In this document: piece by piece, positions 15,613 through 23,270 of the stretch | Position numbering within the stretch: position 1 is the first letter of the stretch | Layout: the number at the start of each line of letters is the position of its first letter | Assembly: GCA_002424845.1 (NCBI GenBank) | Contig: DILD01000068.1 | Span: 1-27,489 of the forward strand | DNA length: 27,489 bases | DNA from: Thiobacillus denitrificans | Lineage (GTDB): Bacteria > Pseudomonadota > Gammaproteobacteria > Burkholderiales > Thiobacillaceae | Direction: 5' to 3' | Made by a program: the position numbers and the translations under genes | Notes under the pieces: generated by a model | What the model was told of the DNA's origin: nothing | What the model saw: the letters and a program-made list of their open reading frames with translations, nothing else | Databases searched by the model: none

Positions 15613-16206
15613 GCGTTCATCGGATTCAATTATTACGAGAGGCACAACGATACTTTCTTTAAAGTCAGTACTTGCTGGATATGCTCGTACAAGCGCCCTG
15701 ACCTGAAGCTTGTGCGCACCGAGTACGGTCTCGTATAGCTTTATAAAAGACCCTAATCCAGAGGTGAAGTACTCGGGCGTTGCCAGTAGAGCTAGTTTCA
15801 ACCCATCAGCCCGGTGGATTCCGAAGTACTTTTCCGACGCAACTATCTTTTCGTGTGTTTCGGGTGGCTCCCGGCGGCGAAGATTGACCATGAAAACGCT
15901 CATGTCACCTTCTACCCAGCTAACCATCGAGCTTTGCCCGACTTGAACGCCTGTTGAAGGAATATCCGAAAATCCCGCTAACTTTGGCAGGATTTTCTTG
16001 AACATTGCAGCGGAAGATAGAGAGAAGGTTCTGGTTTCACCCGCACTGATTTCCGCTGAGAAAATGGGAATGGCTGTACCAGCCTTTTTTCCCTCAGCTT
16101 TTGTGATCTGCGTCATCGCGGGCGTTCCAGTAACAGCCTCGTAAACGTCAGCAACGTAATCACGATCTAGGTAGATGAGACGATGAAGGAGGTCTAGTTC
16201 TTTCAT
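15607..16206 (-). CDS. Orphan protein of unknown function in a low-GC cassette-like segment
   Basis: A 199-residue protein starting MKELDLLHRLIYLDRDYVADVYE; an open extension to 16317 overlaps the antitoxin remnant in another frame and is rejected. The YLDRDYVADVYE start and Gly/Lys-rich AEGKKAGTAIP segment vaguely recall DUF6414-type proteins, but I am not sure. No signal peptide or membrane segment is visible. Sampled lines are about 42-52 percent GC against roughly 65-70 percent in the flanking genes, and codon use is visibly more A/T-rich, so the gene is probably acquired. Its ATG is 11 bases after a GTTAGCC site and its stop overlaps an attC-like repeat, the compact layout of an integron gene cassette. 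No ribosome site of its own is visible. Confidence 0.65.
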   Translation of the reverse strand: MKELDLLHRLIYLDRDYVADVYEAVTGTPAMTQITKAEGKKAGTAIPIFSAEISAGETRTFSLSSAAMFKKILPKLAGFSDIPSTGVQVGQSSMVSWVEGDMSVFMVNLRRREPPETHEKIVASEKYFGIHRADGLKLALLATPEYFTSGLGSFIKLYETVLGAHKLQVRALVRAYPASTDFKESIVVPLVIIESDERD

Positions 16207-16217
16207 GTTGCGAAAGT

Positions 16218-16225
16218 GGCTAACG
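16218..16225 (-). other. Possible 5' cassette boundary (core-like site)
   Basis: The minus strand reads ATTACGTTAGCC here, and CGTTAG is shared with ATTCGTTAGAC at 15555-15565. GTTAGCC differs from the integron core GTTRRRY at one position. A segment cut between the two GTTAG cores would be about 663 bases and contain exactly one gene. Confidence 0.3.
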
Positions 16226-16414
16226 TAATTTAGACAGCATGTCTTTCGAACGGGAAATGTCGCCCAGCGCACGGGCGATGCCTGCGGTGTCGTCTGGCGC
16301 CTTTTCCAGCCAGGCACTGAGATAGGCAGCCATTTCCTCGGGGGTGCGTAGTTGCTCGGCTACGTCGTAGGGCACGGTCTTGGTCTTGACGGTTGTGTGA
16401 ACTGTTTTGGTCAT
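16220..16414 (-). pseudogene. Truncated HI1420-type addiction-module antitoxin
   Basis: A 64-residue frame with a proper ATG at 16414 and AGGA nine bases upstream. Residues 16-58 (YDVAEQLRTPEEMAAYL, then APDDTAGIARALGDISRSKDM) match the N-terminal half of the antidote proteins found downstream of HI1419-like toxins, normally about 100 residues. In intact proteins the Gly-Met that follows leads into a Cro-type helix-turn-helix; here the sequence breaks off as LSKLR and stops, exactly where the low-GC segment begins. DNA binding should therefore be lost. No RelE-like toxin gene lies upstream, where a Cys-rich secreted protein ends 18 bases away. It is best read as a remnant cut by the neighbouring insertion. 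Confidence 0.75.
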
Positions 16415-16432
16415 TCCACGAATTCCTGCTTG

Positions 16433-16729
16433 TTATTCGACGATTCCCTCGTCGCCGTGGCAGGTGCAGCCAGGCTCCTTGCTGGTCGTGTTGTCGCAGC
16501 ACACGATCTTGCCGGCGCGGCAGCCGCAGATGCCTTTGTGGTCCTTGCAGCAGGCTGTCTGGATCTGGGCGAGCTGCATGCCCTTGGCATTCGCAAAGCA
16601 GACGTCGGGAGAAATCGATTTCTGCTGCGTGGCAGCCGGCGTGTTGCCTACGCTTGAATCGGCGGCGGCGGGGAGCAGATAGCAGGCCGGGACTAAGGCC
16701 AGCAGGGCGAGCAGGAGGCGGATGCGCAT
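16433..16729 (-). CDS. Small Cys-rich exported protein
   Basis: A 98-residue protein whose family I do not recognise. ATG 16729 has an ideal AAGGAG six bases upstream, which rules out the in-frame start at 16762. Residues 1-23 are a signal peptide (LLLALLALVPACYLLPAAA); the Cys at 16 sits in a poor lipobox (VPAC), so lipidation is uncertain. The mature part has nine Cys at 44, 60, 61, 68, 70, 77, 78, 88 and 90, in CC and CxC pairs (ACCKDHKGICGC, VCCDN, GCTCHG). Such density suggests metal binding or a disulfide-knotted periplasmic protein. It lies 54 bases after the MFS transporter gene on the same strand and may be co-transcribed with it. Confidence 0.75.
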   Translation of the reverse strand: MRIRLLLALLALVPACYLLPAAADSSVGNTPAATQQKSISPDVCFANAKGMQLAQIQTACCKDHKGICGCRAGKIVCCDNTTSKEPGCTCHGDEGIVE

Positions 16730-16783
16730 GAGAGTCTCCTTGGGAGAAGTGGGCTGCTTCACTATAGCCGATTGGGCGTTGTC

Positions 16784-17944
16784 TTAGCCGTCGCGCAGCA
16801 GCAGCCCCAGCATCAGCGCGGCCGCCACCAGAATCGCCGCCAGCAGGGTGAAGGCGCTGCCGTAGCCGGCGACGCCGACGATGAAGCCGGTGAGCACGGG
16901 GCCGATCGACTGGCCGACGTCCATCACGGTGCGCAGCACGCCCATCGATGAGCCGAAGCGGCCGTCCTTGGTGAGGTCGGCGACGAGGGCGGCGGTGGAT
17001 GAGGTGACGGTGGCGAAGCCCAGGCCGAACGCGAGGCTCAGCACCGACAGGCCGATGAAGTTCGGGAAGTAGGGTAGCAGCACGACGCTGGCTGCGCCGA
17101 TCAGCAGGCCCGGCAGGATGACGCGGCGGCGGCCGACGCGGTCGGACACGCGGCCCATCAGCGGTTTGGTGAAGACGATGCTGAGGAGCTGCACGCCGAG
17201 GATGACGCCGATCTGCCACGCGGGAATGCCGAGCGAGGACGCGTATAGGGCGAGGAAGGCTTCGATGGCACCGAACACCAGATATTGCGCCGCCTCGACC
17301 AGGCTCACCAGCATGATGCTGCGGTCGCGCAGCACGGTGGCGAGACTGGACCAGAAATGCGGCAGCTCCAGCTTGGCCGTCGGGCGCGGTTCATGGTCGC
17401 GCAGCAGCAGGCCGGCGCCCAGAGCCAGCACGCCGCTGATGGCGCAGGCGACATACACCGCGCCGAAGCTAGACAGCGAAATCAGGGTGCCGCCGAGGAA
17501 GGGCGCAACCGAGCGGCCGACGATGGTGACCGAGGAATAAGTGGACAGCCGCGCTGCACGGTCGGCACTGTAGCGTTCCGCGATGGCCGCTGTCGCCACG
17601 GTGCCGAAGATCGCGGTGGCGAAGCCGTGATAGAAACGCACCATCATCAGCTGCCAGGCGGTATCGACCACCAGATACAGGAACGGCGCGGTGGCGAACA
17701 CGACCAGTGAGGCCAGCAATACACGTTGCTTGCCCAGATGGTCGGACAGCGCGCCGGCGGGGTAGCTGATCAGGATGCCCGGAATCGTCGAGGCCATGAC
17801 GATCCAGCCGATTTCGGCGGGTGTGGCGTTGAGCGAGGCCGCGAACAGCGGCAGCACCGGCGTTTTCGACAGCGTGGAGCTGAAGATGGCGAGCCCGCCG
17901 ATGAGCGCGATGAGGACAAAAAAGGACGGTTGGACCGCTCTCAT
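16784..17944 (-). CDS. Major facilitator superfamily transporter
   Basis: A 386-residue inner-membrane transporter with about twelve hydrophobic segments in two halves. The loop 2-3 motif GALSDHLGKQRVLL and its second-half copy GRVSDRVGRRRVIL are the MFS signature. A long loop with charged residues (DHEPRPTAKLELPHFWSS) separates the halves. I placed the start at ATG 17944, just before the first membrane segment; two upstream ATGs (18028 region and 18058) would add a hydrophilic tail of unlikely function. Drug or metabolite efflux is most common for this type, but the substrate cannot be read from sequence. It is divergent from the Lon-like protease gene. Confidence 0.9.
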   Translation of the reverse strand: MRAVQPSFFVLIALIGGLAIFSSTLSKTPVLPLFAASLNATPAEIGWIVMASTIPGILISYPAGALSDHLGKQRVLLASLVVFATAPFLYLVVDTAWQLMMVRFYHGFATAIFGTVATAAIAERYSADRAARLSTYSSVTIVGRSVAPFLGGTLISLSSFGAVYVACAISGVLALGAGLLLRDHEPRPTAKLELPHFWSSLATVLRDRSIMLVSLVEAAQYLVFGAIEAFLALYASSLGIPAWQIGVILGVQLLSIVFTKPLMGRVSDRVGRRRVILPGLLIGAASVVLLPYFPNFIGLSVLSLAFGLGFATVTSSTAALVADLTKDGRFGSSMGVLRTVMDVGQSIGPVLTGFIVGVAGYGSAFTLLAAILVAAALMLGLLLRDG

Positions 17945-18082
17945 GATATGCGTGTTGGCCCGGCCGGCTTGTTGAGGTTGATCAATTGTAAGGATAAATT
18001 GCCAGCCATCCCGATTGCTTGCGCTCATAATGAACTGCGTGCTGTTTTTTCCGTTCATTTGTTCAAATCCTGATATTCGACT

Positions 18083-20524
18083 ATGCCGACTGCTGTCCTG
18101 TCTCCTGCCGAGCTGCGCTTGACCATCGACCCCGTTTCGCTGGGTTTTTCGGATACATCCGAATTACAGGATGAGCGTTTACCCTGGATCGGGCAGGCGC
18201 GAGCCGAGGCGGCGGCTCGTTTCGGTCTGGGTATGGATCAGCCCAATTACAACCTTTTCGTGCTGGGTGAAGTCGGCAGCGGCCGTTCTTCGCTGTTGAC
18301 GCAGGCCATGCACGAGGTGGCGGCCGGCAAGCGGGTTCCGCCAGACCTGTGCTATCTGCACAACTTCGATGCGCCGGAGCGGCCATTGGCCTTGCGCCTG
18401 CCGGCAGGTGAGGGCCGTCTGTTGCGCCAGCTGCTGGTGCAGACAGTGAAAACGCTGCAAAGCGAGATTCCGCAGCGACTCGATGGGCAGGATTACAAGG
18501 TCGAGAGCGAGCGTATCGAGAAGGCCTGGAAGGATGACGTGGCGCGGCATTATGCCGAGCTGACGGCGTTTGCAGAGGCGCGCAGTTTCTTGCTGCGCCG
18601 TGAGGCCGGGCGCATGGTATTCACGCTTACCGGCAAGAAGGGGCAGGCACTTACCGAGGATGAAGTACTGGCGCTGCCGAAGGCGAGTCGAACCGCCGTG
18701 GAGCAGTCCGAGCAGGAATTGCGAACCGAGATCACACGCTATATCGAGAAAACCCAGCCGCTTGAGCGTGCGATGAACGAGGCGCTGGCGGCGCTGCGGC
18801 GGCAGGTGGTGAAACCACTCGTCGAACGCGAGTTACAGGCGATCCGGGCCGGGTTGAAAAAGCAGATCAAGGACGCCGCCAAACTCAACACCTGGCTCGA
18901 TGCGCTGGAGCAGGACGTATTCGACAACCTGGAACTGTTCAATGGCGACACGGATGATGAAGACGAGCAGGGGGTGCTGAATGTGGTACTTGCACGTTAC
19001 CGCGTCAACCTGGTGGTCGATAACGGCGGGCTGGCAGGTGCGCCGGTGATTGTTGAGGATAACCCGTTGTTTCGCGCGCTGTTCGGCAGTATCGAGTATC
19101 AGTCCGAGAACGATGTGCTGATGACGGATTTTTCGCGCATCCGCGCCGGCAGTCTGTTGAAGGCGCACGGCGGGTTTCTGATGCTGCATCTGCGTGACGT
19201 GCTGGCCGATACGCTGGTATGGGAAAAGCTGTGGCGATTCCTGCGCAGCGGGCGACTTCAGATCGAGGAACCGGGCGTATCGTTTTCCCCGATCGCGGCG
19301 GTGTCATTGGTCCCGGAGGCGGTGGATGTCGATGTCAAGCTGGTCTTGGTTGGTTCGCGCGAGCAGTATTACGAGTTGCAGGAGGCTGCCCCGGAATTCG
19401 CTCGACACTTCCGGGCCAAGGTCGATTTTGCCGACAGTTTCGTTGCTAACGCCGATACCCGTCGTGCCTCGGCGGTTTTCGTCGCCCATGCCTGCCGCGA
19501 GTTCGGCTTGCCGCACTTTTCGGCGGAGGCGGTGGCGCGCTTGCTTGAGGAATCGCATCGCGAGGCGGGTGATCAGTCACGTGAAAGTGCAATCTTTTCC
19601 CGCACCGAGGCGGTGGTGATGGAAAGCGCCGCGATCTGCCGGGAACGCGGCCCGGGGCTGGTGACAGCGTCGGATGTCGAAATGGCGCTCGCCGCACACA
19701 CCGCGCGTCACGACTATCCCGAGCAGCGCCTGCGCGAGGAAATTGCAGAAGGCGACGTGCTGATCGAGCTCAGTGGTGAGCGCGTGGGCCAGATCAATGG
19801 GCTCACGCAGATTGATCTCGGCGATACCCGATTCGGTTTGCCGGTGCGGTTGTCCGCGCGTACCTATGCGGGTGAGGATGGTTTGCTCAATATCGAGCGC
19901 GAGGTTGAACTGTCCGGGCCGATCCACGACAAGGGCGTGCTCATCCTGCAGAACTATCTGGCGGGGCTGTTCGCGCATCTGGCGCCGCTCTCCCTCAATG
20001 CCTCGATCGTGTTCGAACAGCAGTACCACGGCGTGGAAGGTGATTCGGCATCATGTGCCGAACTGTATGTGCTGCTGTCGGCTTTGTCGGGCCTGCCGCT
20101 CAAACAGGGCATTGCCGTGACCGGCGCAGTCAATCAGCATGGCGAGGTTCTGCCGGTCGGCGGCATCAATGAAAAAATCGAGGGCTGGTTCCGCGTATGC
20201 GAGTCTGCCGGGCTGGATGGCAACCAGGGGGTACTGATTCCTGCGCGCAATCGTCGTCATCTGATGCTGGCACCGCAGGTGGTGGCGGCTGTGGCGCAGG
20301 GGCGCTTCCATGTTCATGCCGTGGACCATGTGAGTGCGGGCATCGAACACTTGACGGGTCTGACGACGGGCGAACTCGGCACTGCTGGGCAATATCCCAA
20401 CAACAGCGTGCTGGGGCATGCGCAGGAGGCGTTGCTGGCGTATCGTCGCGCCGTTCTGCAGCAGGAGCACCCCAAGGCGCCACGCAGGCACTTGCGTGCG
20501 GGAGAGCGCGCAAACCGGCGATAG
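18083..20524 (+). CDS. Lon-like ATP-dependent protease of the AAA_32 type
   Basis: An 813-residue protein: an N-terminal AAA_32-type domain, a long charged helical insertion (about residues 130-290), then the second half of the ATPase and a C-terminal Lon proteolytic domain. The Ser-Lys dyad is S655 (GDSAS) and K698 (GGINEKIEG), 43 residues apart as in E. coli Lon (S679-K722). The P-loop at 62-70 reads GEVGSGRSS, with Arg68 in the usual Lys position, so ATP binding may be altered; similar loops occur in this family as I recall. It lacks the N-terminal Lon substrate domain. It is expected to degrade cytoplasmic substrates, which are unknown. It is divergent from the MFS gene; the deacylase gene follows after 68 bases. 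Confidence 0.93.
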   Translation: MPTAVLSPAELRLTIDPVSLGFSDTSELQDERLPWIGQARAEAAARFGLGMDQPNYNLFVLGEVGSGRSSLLTQAMHEVAAGKRVPPDLCYLHNFDAPERPLALRLPAGEGRLLRQLLVQTVKTLQSEIPQRLDGQDYKVESERIEKAWKDDVARHYAELTAFAEARSFLLRREAGRMVFTLTGKKGQALTEDEVLALPKASRTAVEQSEQELRTEITRYIEKTQPLERAMNEALAALRRQVVKPLVERELQAIRAGLKKQIKDAAKLNTWLDALEQDVFDNLELFNGDTDDEDEQGVLNVVLARYRVNLVVDNGGLAGAPVIVEDNPLFRALFGSIEYQSENDVLMTDFSRIRAGSLLKAHGGFLMLHLRDVLADTLVWEKLWRFLRSGRLQIEEPGVSFSPIAAVSLVPEAVDVDVKLVLVGSREQYYELQEAAPEFARHFRAKVDFADSFVANADTRRASAVFVAHACREFGLPHFSAEAVARLLEESHREAGDQSRESAIFSRTEAVVMESAAICRERGPGLVTASDVEMALAAHTARHDYPEQRLREEIAEGDVLIELSGERVGQINGLTQIDLGDTRFGLPVRLSARTYAGEDGLLNIEREVELSGPIHDKGVLILQNYLAGLFAHLAPLSLNASIVFEQQYHGVEGDSASCAELYVLLSALSGLPLKQGIAVTGAVNQHGEVLPVGGINEKIEGWFRVCESAGLDGNQGVLIPARNRRHLMLAPQVVAAVAQGRFHVHAVDHVSAGIEHLTGLTTGELGTAGQYPNNSVLGHAQEALLAYRRAVLQQEHPKAPRRHLRAGERANRR

Positions 20525-20592
20525 CGGCCCGGCAGATCGACGCGGTTGGACTATATTGAAATCCGTCCAATCGTTTTGCAAAGGAGTTGATC

Positions 20593-21075
20593 ATGAACGC
20601 ACTGCATCGCATGGAACGTTTTCTCGACGAGCATATGATTCCGTTCGATCTGGTGGCGCATTCGCATAGCCAGACCAGCGCCGAAACGGCTCGCGCCATC
20701 GGGGTGAATCCTGCCCGTGTGGCCAAGGGGGTATTGCTGGATGGCGTCGGCTGCCAGATGGTGGCGATGATCCCCGCAGACCAGGAAGTCCATCTCGGCA
20801 GGTTGGGTTTGGATCATGGGGTTGAGTTCAGTCTGGCCGACGAAGCCAGCGTGACCCGCCTGTTCAGCGAATGCGAGCCGGGCGTGATCCCAGGCCTGCC
20901 GAATGCCTGGGGGGTGGAAATGGTGTGGGACGACGATCTGATGGCGCAGCCGGATGTCTATCTTGAAGCGGGTGACCACGAGCGTTTGCTGCATATAGAA
21001 ACCCGCTATCTGCGCGAGGTGTTCGGAGACTCACCGCACTGTCACTTCAGCCAGCCGCGCATGCAACGTCATTGA
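20593..21075 (+). CDS. YbaK/EbsC-type aminoacyl-tRNA deacylase
   Basis: A 160-residue stand-alone deacylase domain. Members hydrolyse mischarged aminoacyl-tRNAs such as Cys-tRNA(Pro) or Ala-tRNA(Pro) in trans. The conserved AKGVLLDG segment carries the key Lys, and SAETARAIGV, GVIPGLPNAWG and VYLEAGDHERLLHI follow the fold order. ATG 20593 has a textbook AAGGAG at 20581-20586. A shorter start would remove the first helix. Whether it prefers Cys, Ala or another amino acid cannot be told here. It follows the Lon-like gene in the same direction, possibly on one transcript. Confidence 0.88.
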   Translation: MNALHRMERFLDEHMIPFDLVAHSHSQTSAETARAIGVNPARVAKGVLLDGVGCQMVAMIPADQEVHLGRLGLDHGVEFSLADEASVTRLFSECEPGVIPGLPNAWGVEMVWDDDLMAQPDVYLEAGDHERLLHIETRYLREVFGDSPHCHFSQPRMQRH

Positions 21076-21171
21076 GCCGTGGTTGTACAGCCGCCCATCG
21101 CGAGGAAGGCGCGGTTGTGATATGAATGGCACGGGCGCTGAACAATTTCCTGTTCCGATTGTCTTTATTCC

Positions 21172-21693
21172 GTGAACCGAATTTCTTCCGATAATCCTCA
21201 TCGTACGCTTGGACGTGGGATGGCTTGGGTCGCCAGCTTGTGCGTGCTGGGGCTGTTGTATCTTTTTTTCGAAAGCAGCCTGCAGGCGCGCATGTACCCC
21301 AATCAGGCGTTGCAAATTGCGCCGGGGACCGAGTTGGTGCTCAAGCGCAGCCACGATGGCCATTATGTTTTCCCCGGCACCATCAACGGTCAGCCGGTCA
21401 ATTTCTTTCTCGACACCGGCGCGACGCTGGTGTCGGTTCCGGCGCACCTGGCGGATGAGCTAGGGCTTGAAGCAGGCGCGCGCCAGCGGGCGATTACTGC
21501 CAATGGCACGATCACGACCCATGCCACGCGTGTCGATACGTTGGCGTTCGGCCCGTTTGACATGCGAGGTGTGCCGGCCAGCCTCAATCCCGGCATGCGC
21601 GGAGATCACGTGCTGCTGGGAATGAGCGTGCTGAAACATCTGGAGTTCACCCAGCGCGGCGACACGTTGATATTGCGTTCGTTGGGCGGGTAA
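21172..21693 (+). CDS. Membrane-anchored retropepsin-like aspartic protease
   Basis: A 173-residue protein. Residues about 17-33 (MAWVASLCVLGLLYLFF) are a single membrane anchor, followed by a periplasmic single-domain aspartic protease with the catalytic triplet D81-T82-G83 in FFLDTGATLVSVP. A second flap and the HVLLGMSVLKHLEF motif complete the TIGR02281-type pattern. One catalytic motif means it must dimerise like retroviral proteases. I took GTG 21172; ATG 21220 would begin at the anchor itself and cannot be excluded, since neither has a good ribosome site. Substrate unknown. It stands alone between the deacylase and cold-shock genes. Confidence 0.85.
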   Translation: MNRISSDNPHRTLGRGMAWVASLCVLGLLYLFFESSLQARMYPNQALQIAPGTELVLKRSHDGHYVFPGTINGQPVNFFLDTGATLVSVPAHLADELGLEAGARQRAITANGTITTHATRVDTLAFGPFDMRGVPASLNPGMRGDHVLLGMSVLKHLEFTQRGDTLILRSLGG

Positions 21694-21703
21694 CAAAAAG
21701 TGT

Positions 21704-21732
21704 TTGGTTATATCAATCTTCTGTGCTATTAA
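21704..21732 (+). promoter_or_regulatory. Candidate promoter of the cold-shock gene
   Basis: TTGGTT (21704-21709), 17 bases, TATTAA (21727-21732) loosely match sigma70 elements. A start near 21739 would give a leader of about 107 bases, in line with the long 5' leaders of cspA-type genes. Only three and four of six positions match, so the call is tentative. Confidence 0.35.
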
Positions 21733-21845
21733 TGCTGCATCTGTTGGATTCAAGCTTTAAATTGCGGTACCTCTGGTAAGCGTTTTCCTTGAAATTCGAT
21801 CGATAGAGCATGTCGCTCAATTTTTTTTGATAGATAGGAAACAAG

Positions 21846-22052
21846 ATGGAAACGGGTACTGTTAAGTGGTTCAACGATGCAAAAGGTTTTGGTTTCATCA
21901 CCCCGGATAACGGCGGCGAAGACCTCTTTGCACACTTCTCTGCAATCAACTCCAGCGGCTTCAAGTCCCTGCAGGAAAACCAGAAGGTCAGCTTCGAAGT
22001 GACCACTGGTCCCAAGGGCAAGCAAGCTTCCAACATCCAGGTCGTGTCGTAA
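21846..22052 (+). CDS. cspA: Cold-shock domain protein
   Basis: A 68-residue single cold-shock domain, nearly the full family length. RNP1 (KGFGFITP, residues 14-21) and RNP2 (DLFAHF) are intact, and the start METGTVKWFNDAKGFGF is almost invariant. The protein binds single-stranded RNA and DNA and melts RNA structure, helping translation in the cold or in rapid growth. An AGGA site lies just upstream. The 152-base upstream gap is A/T-rich with a T-tract at 21821-21828 and may act as a structured cold-responsive leader. A strong terminator follows, so it is a single-gene transcript. Confidence 0.97.
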   Translation: METGTVKWFNDAKGFGFITPDNGGEDLFAHFSAINSSGFKSLQENQKVSFEVTTGPKGKQASNIQVVS

Positions 22053-22072
22053 TTTCCCCGACTTGATGTGAG

Positions 22073-22101
22073 AAAAACCCCGGCTTGCCGGGGTTTTTTT
22101 T
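22073..22101 (+). terminator. Intrinsic terminator of the cold-shock gene
   Basis: CCCCGG (22078-22083) and CCGGGG (22088-22093) pair around CTTG, preceded by five A and followed by eight T. This is a textbook rho-independent terminator 21 bases after the stop codon; the flanking A and T runs make it potentially active in both directions. Confidence 0.95.
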
Positions 22102-22129
22102 GTTTGTACATTCCCGACTGTGAACGCCC

Positions 22130-22672
22130 ATGGCACTTAAAGCCACCATCTACAAAGTCGATCTGCAGATCGCCGACATGGACCGCCATGTATACGGCGA
22201 CCATGCACTGACCATCGCGCGCCACCCCTCCGAAACCGACGAACGCATGATGGCGCGGGTGCTGGCCTATGCGCTGTATGCCCAGGACGGCATTGCCTTC
22301 ACCAAGGGCTTGTTCGATGTCGACGAGCCGGAAGTGTGGGTGAAGAATCTGGCTGGCGAGATCACCCTGTGGATCGACCTCGGCCAGCCCGACGACGCGC
22401 GCATCCGCCGCGCCTGTGGTCGCGCCGATCAGGTCGTGGTGCTGTGTTACAGCAGCGGCTGCGAGGTGTGGTGGAAGCAGATTGCCAGCAAGCTCACGCG
22501 CTTTGACAACCTGACCGTGCTGCAACTGCCCGCCGACACCAGTCAGGCGCTGGCAGCACTGGCCGAGCGCAGCATGCGCCTGCAGTGCATGGTGCAGGAC
22601 GGCGAAATCTGGATCAGAACGGATACGCAGAGCGTGCCGGTGAAGCTGGTTTCCCTGCTCCCGGCCACCTGA
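22130..22672 (+). CDS. yaeQ: YaeQ family protein
   Basis: A 180-residue protein matching YaeQ throughout: MALKATIYKVDLQIADMDRH, HPSETDERMMARVLAYALYA, GLFDVDEPEVWVKNL and WIDLGQPDDARIRRACGRA. The fold is known to resemble PD-(D/E)XK nucleases, and the conserved acidic residues are here, but its biochemical role is unsettled; E. coli YaeQ was first noted as a suppressor of RfaH loss. It starts at ATG 22130 after the cold-shock terminator, with no obvious ribosome site. It converges with the Cys-rich lipoprotein gene with a one-base gap. Confidence 0.95.
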   Translation: MALKATIYKVDLQIADMDRHVYGDHALTIARHPSETDERMMARVLAYALYAQDGIAFTKGLFDVDEPEVWVKNLAGEITLWIDLGQPDDARIRRACGRADQVVVLCYSSGCEVWWKQIASKLTRFDNLTVLQLPADTSQALAALAERSMRLQCMVQDGEIWIRTDTQSVPVKLVSLLPAT

Positions 22673-22673
22673 G

Positions 22674-23228
22674 TCATTTGGCCGGCGGGCAGTTCCGGGT
22701 ACAGACCGTTTCGCTCACCCGCTGGCCACCGCAACCGACGAAACAGCTGTCGTAGGCGGGCAGGCAGCCACAGTCTTCCTGACAGCTCGACTTCACCAGA
22801 TGTGCCCGTACGCCTTCACGCGTCGGCATCACCGGCTCGCGGTAGGGTGGCGAAAACACTGGAAACGGGTGCATCCAGTACGGATGGTGGAAGGGCGGGC
22901 CGTACCACCAGTTGAGCTGCATTTGCAGCTCGTAGTGGCGCAAGGCCGCAGCGTATTGCCTGAGTTCCAGCGCGTACTGTTTCAGCGCCTCGGTATAGCG
23001 CGTCTCCACCTGCGGTTCCACCGCGGCCGAACAGGCCTGGTAGCGGGTCTGGCAATCCGTCTGGCAGGCGGTTTTCCGGGCTTCGCATTTCGCCACGCAG
23101 GCGCGTCCCTGCGCATCGGCTGGCGGGATCAGGCGGACCGTCGTCTGGTATTGCGGCGTGGCGCAGCCCGCCACGGTGGCGGACAGGGCCAGCGCGGCGA
23201 GGAGACGGGTCAGGGTGGGCAGGCGCAT
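22674..23228 (-). CDS. Lipoprotein with repeated CX3C motifs
   Basis: A 184-residue protein from ATG 23228; an in-frame ATG at 23246 would put an acidic residue before the signal peptide. A lipobox (TVAGC) makes Cys22 the lipidated residue, so it is membrane-anchored. Beyond it an N-terminal block has CVAKC, then CQTDC and another Cys six residues later; a C-terminal block has CQEDCGC, CFVGC and CTRNC. Between them lies a Gln/Tyr/Ala-rich helix and a His/Pro/aromatic loop (WWYGPPFHHPYWMHPFP). The five CX3C pairs suggest disulfide-linked helical hairpins or metal sites. I do not recognise the family. Nearest neighbours, YaeQ and a methyltransferase, give no hint. Confidence 0.75.
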   Translation of the reverse strand: MRLPTLTRLLAALALSATVAGCATPQYQTTVRLIPPADAQGRACVAKCEARKTACQTDCQTRYQACSAAVEPQVETRYTEALKQYALELRQYAAALRHYELQMQLNWWYGPPFHHPYWMHPFPVFSPPYREPVMPTREGVRAHLVKSSCQEDCGCLPAYDSCFVGCGGQRVSETVCTRNCPPAK

Positions 23229-23270
23229 CGGGCAATCCGGTAACAATGCTTGCGTGAAGCATAGGCCTTA

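Noticed and set aside
16207..16317. N-terminal extension of the orphan gene into the antitoxin remnant
   Set aside because: It overlaps the antitoxin frame and reads as composition noise; the ATG at 16206 fits the change in GC content.
21114..21160. Small inverted repeat GAACA...TGTTC upstream of the aspartic protease gene
   Set aside because: Five-base arms only, and it does not match LexA, Fur or another operator I know.
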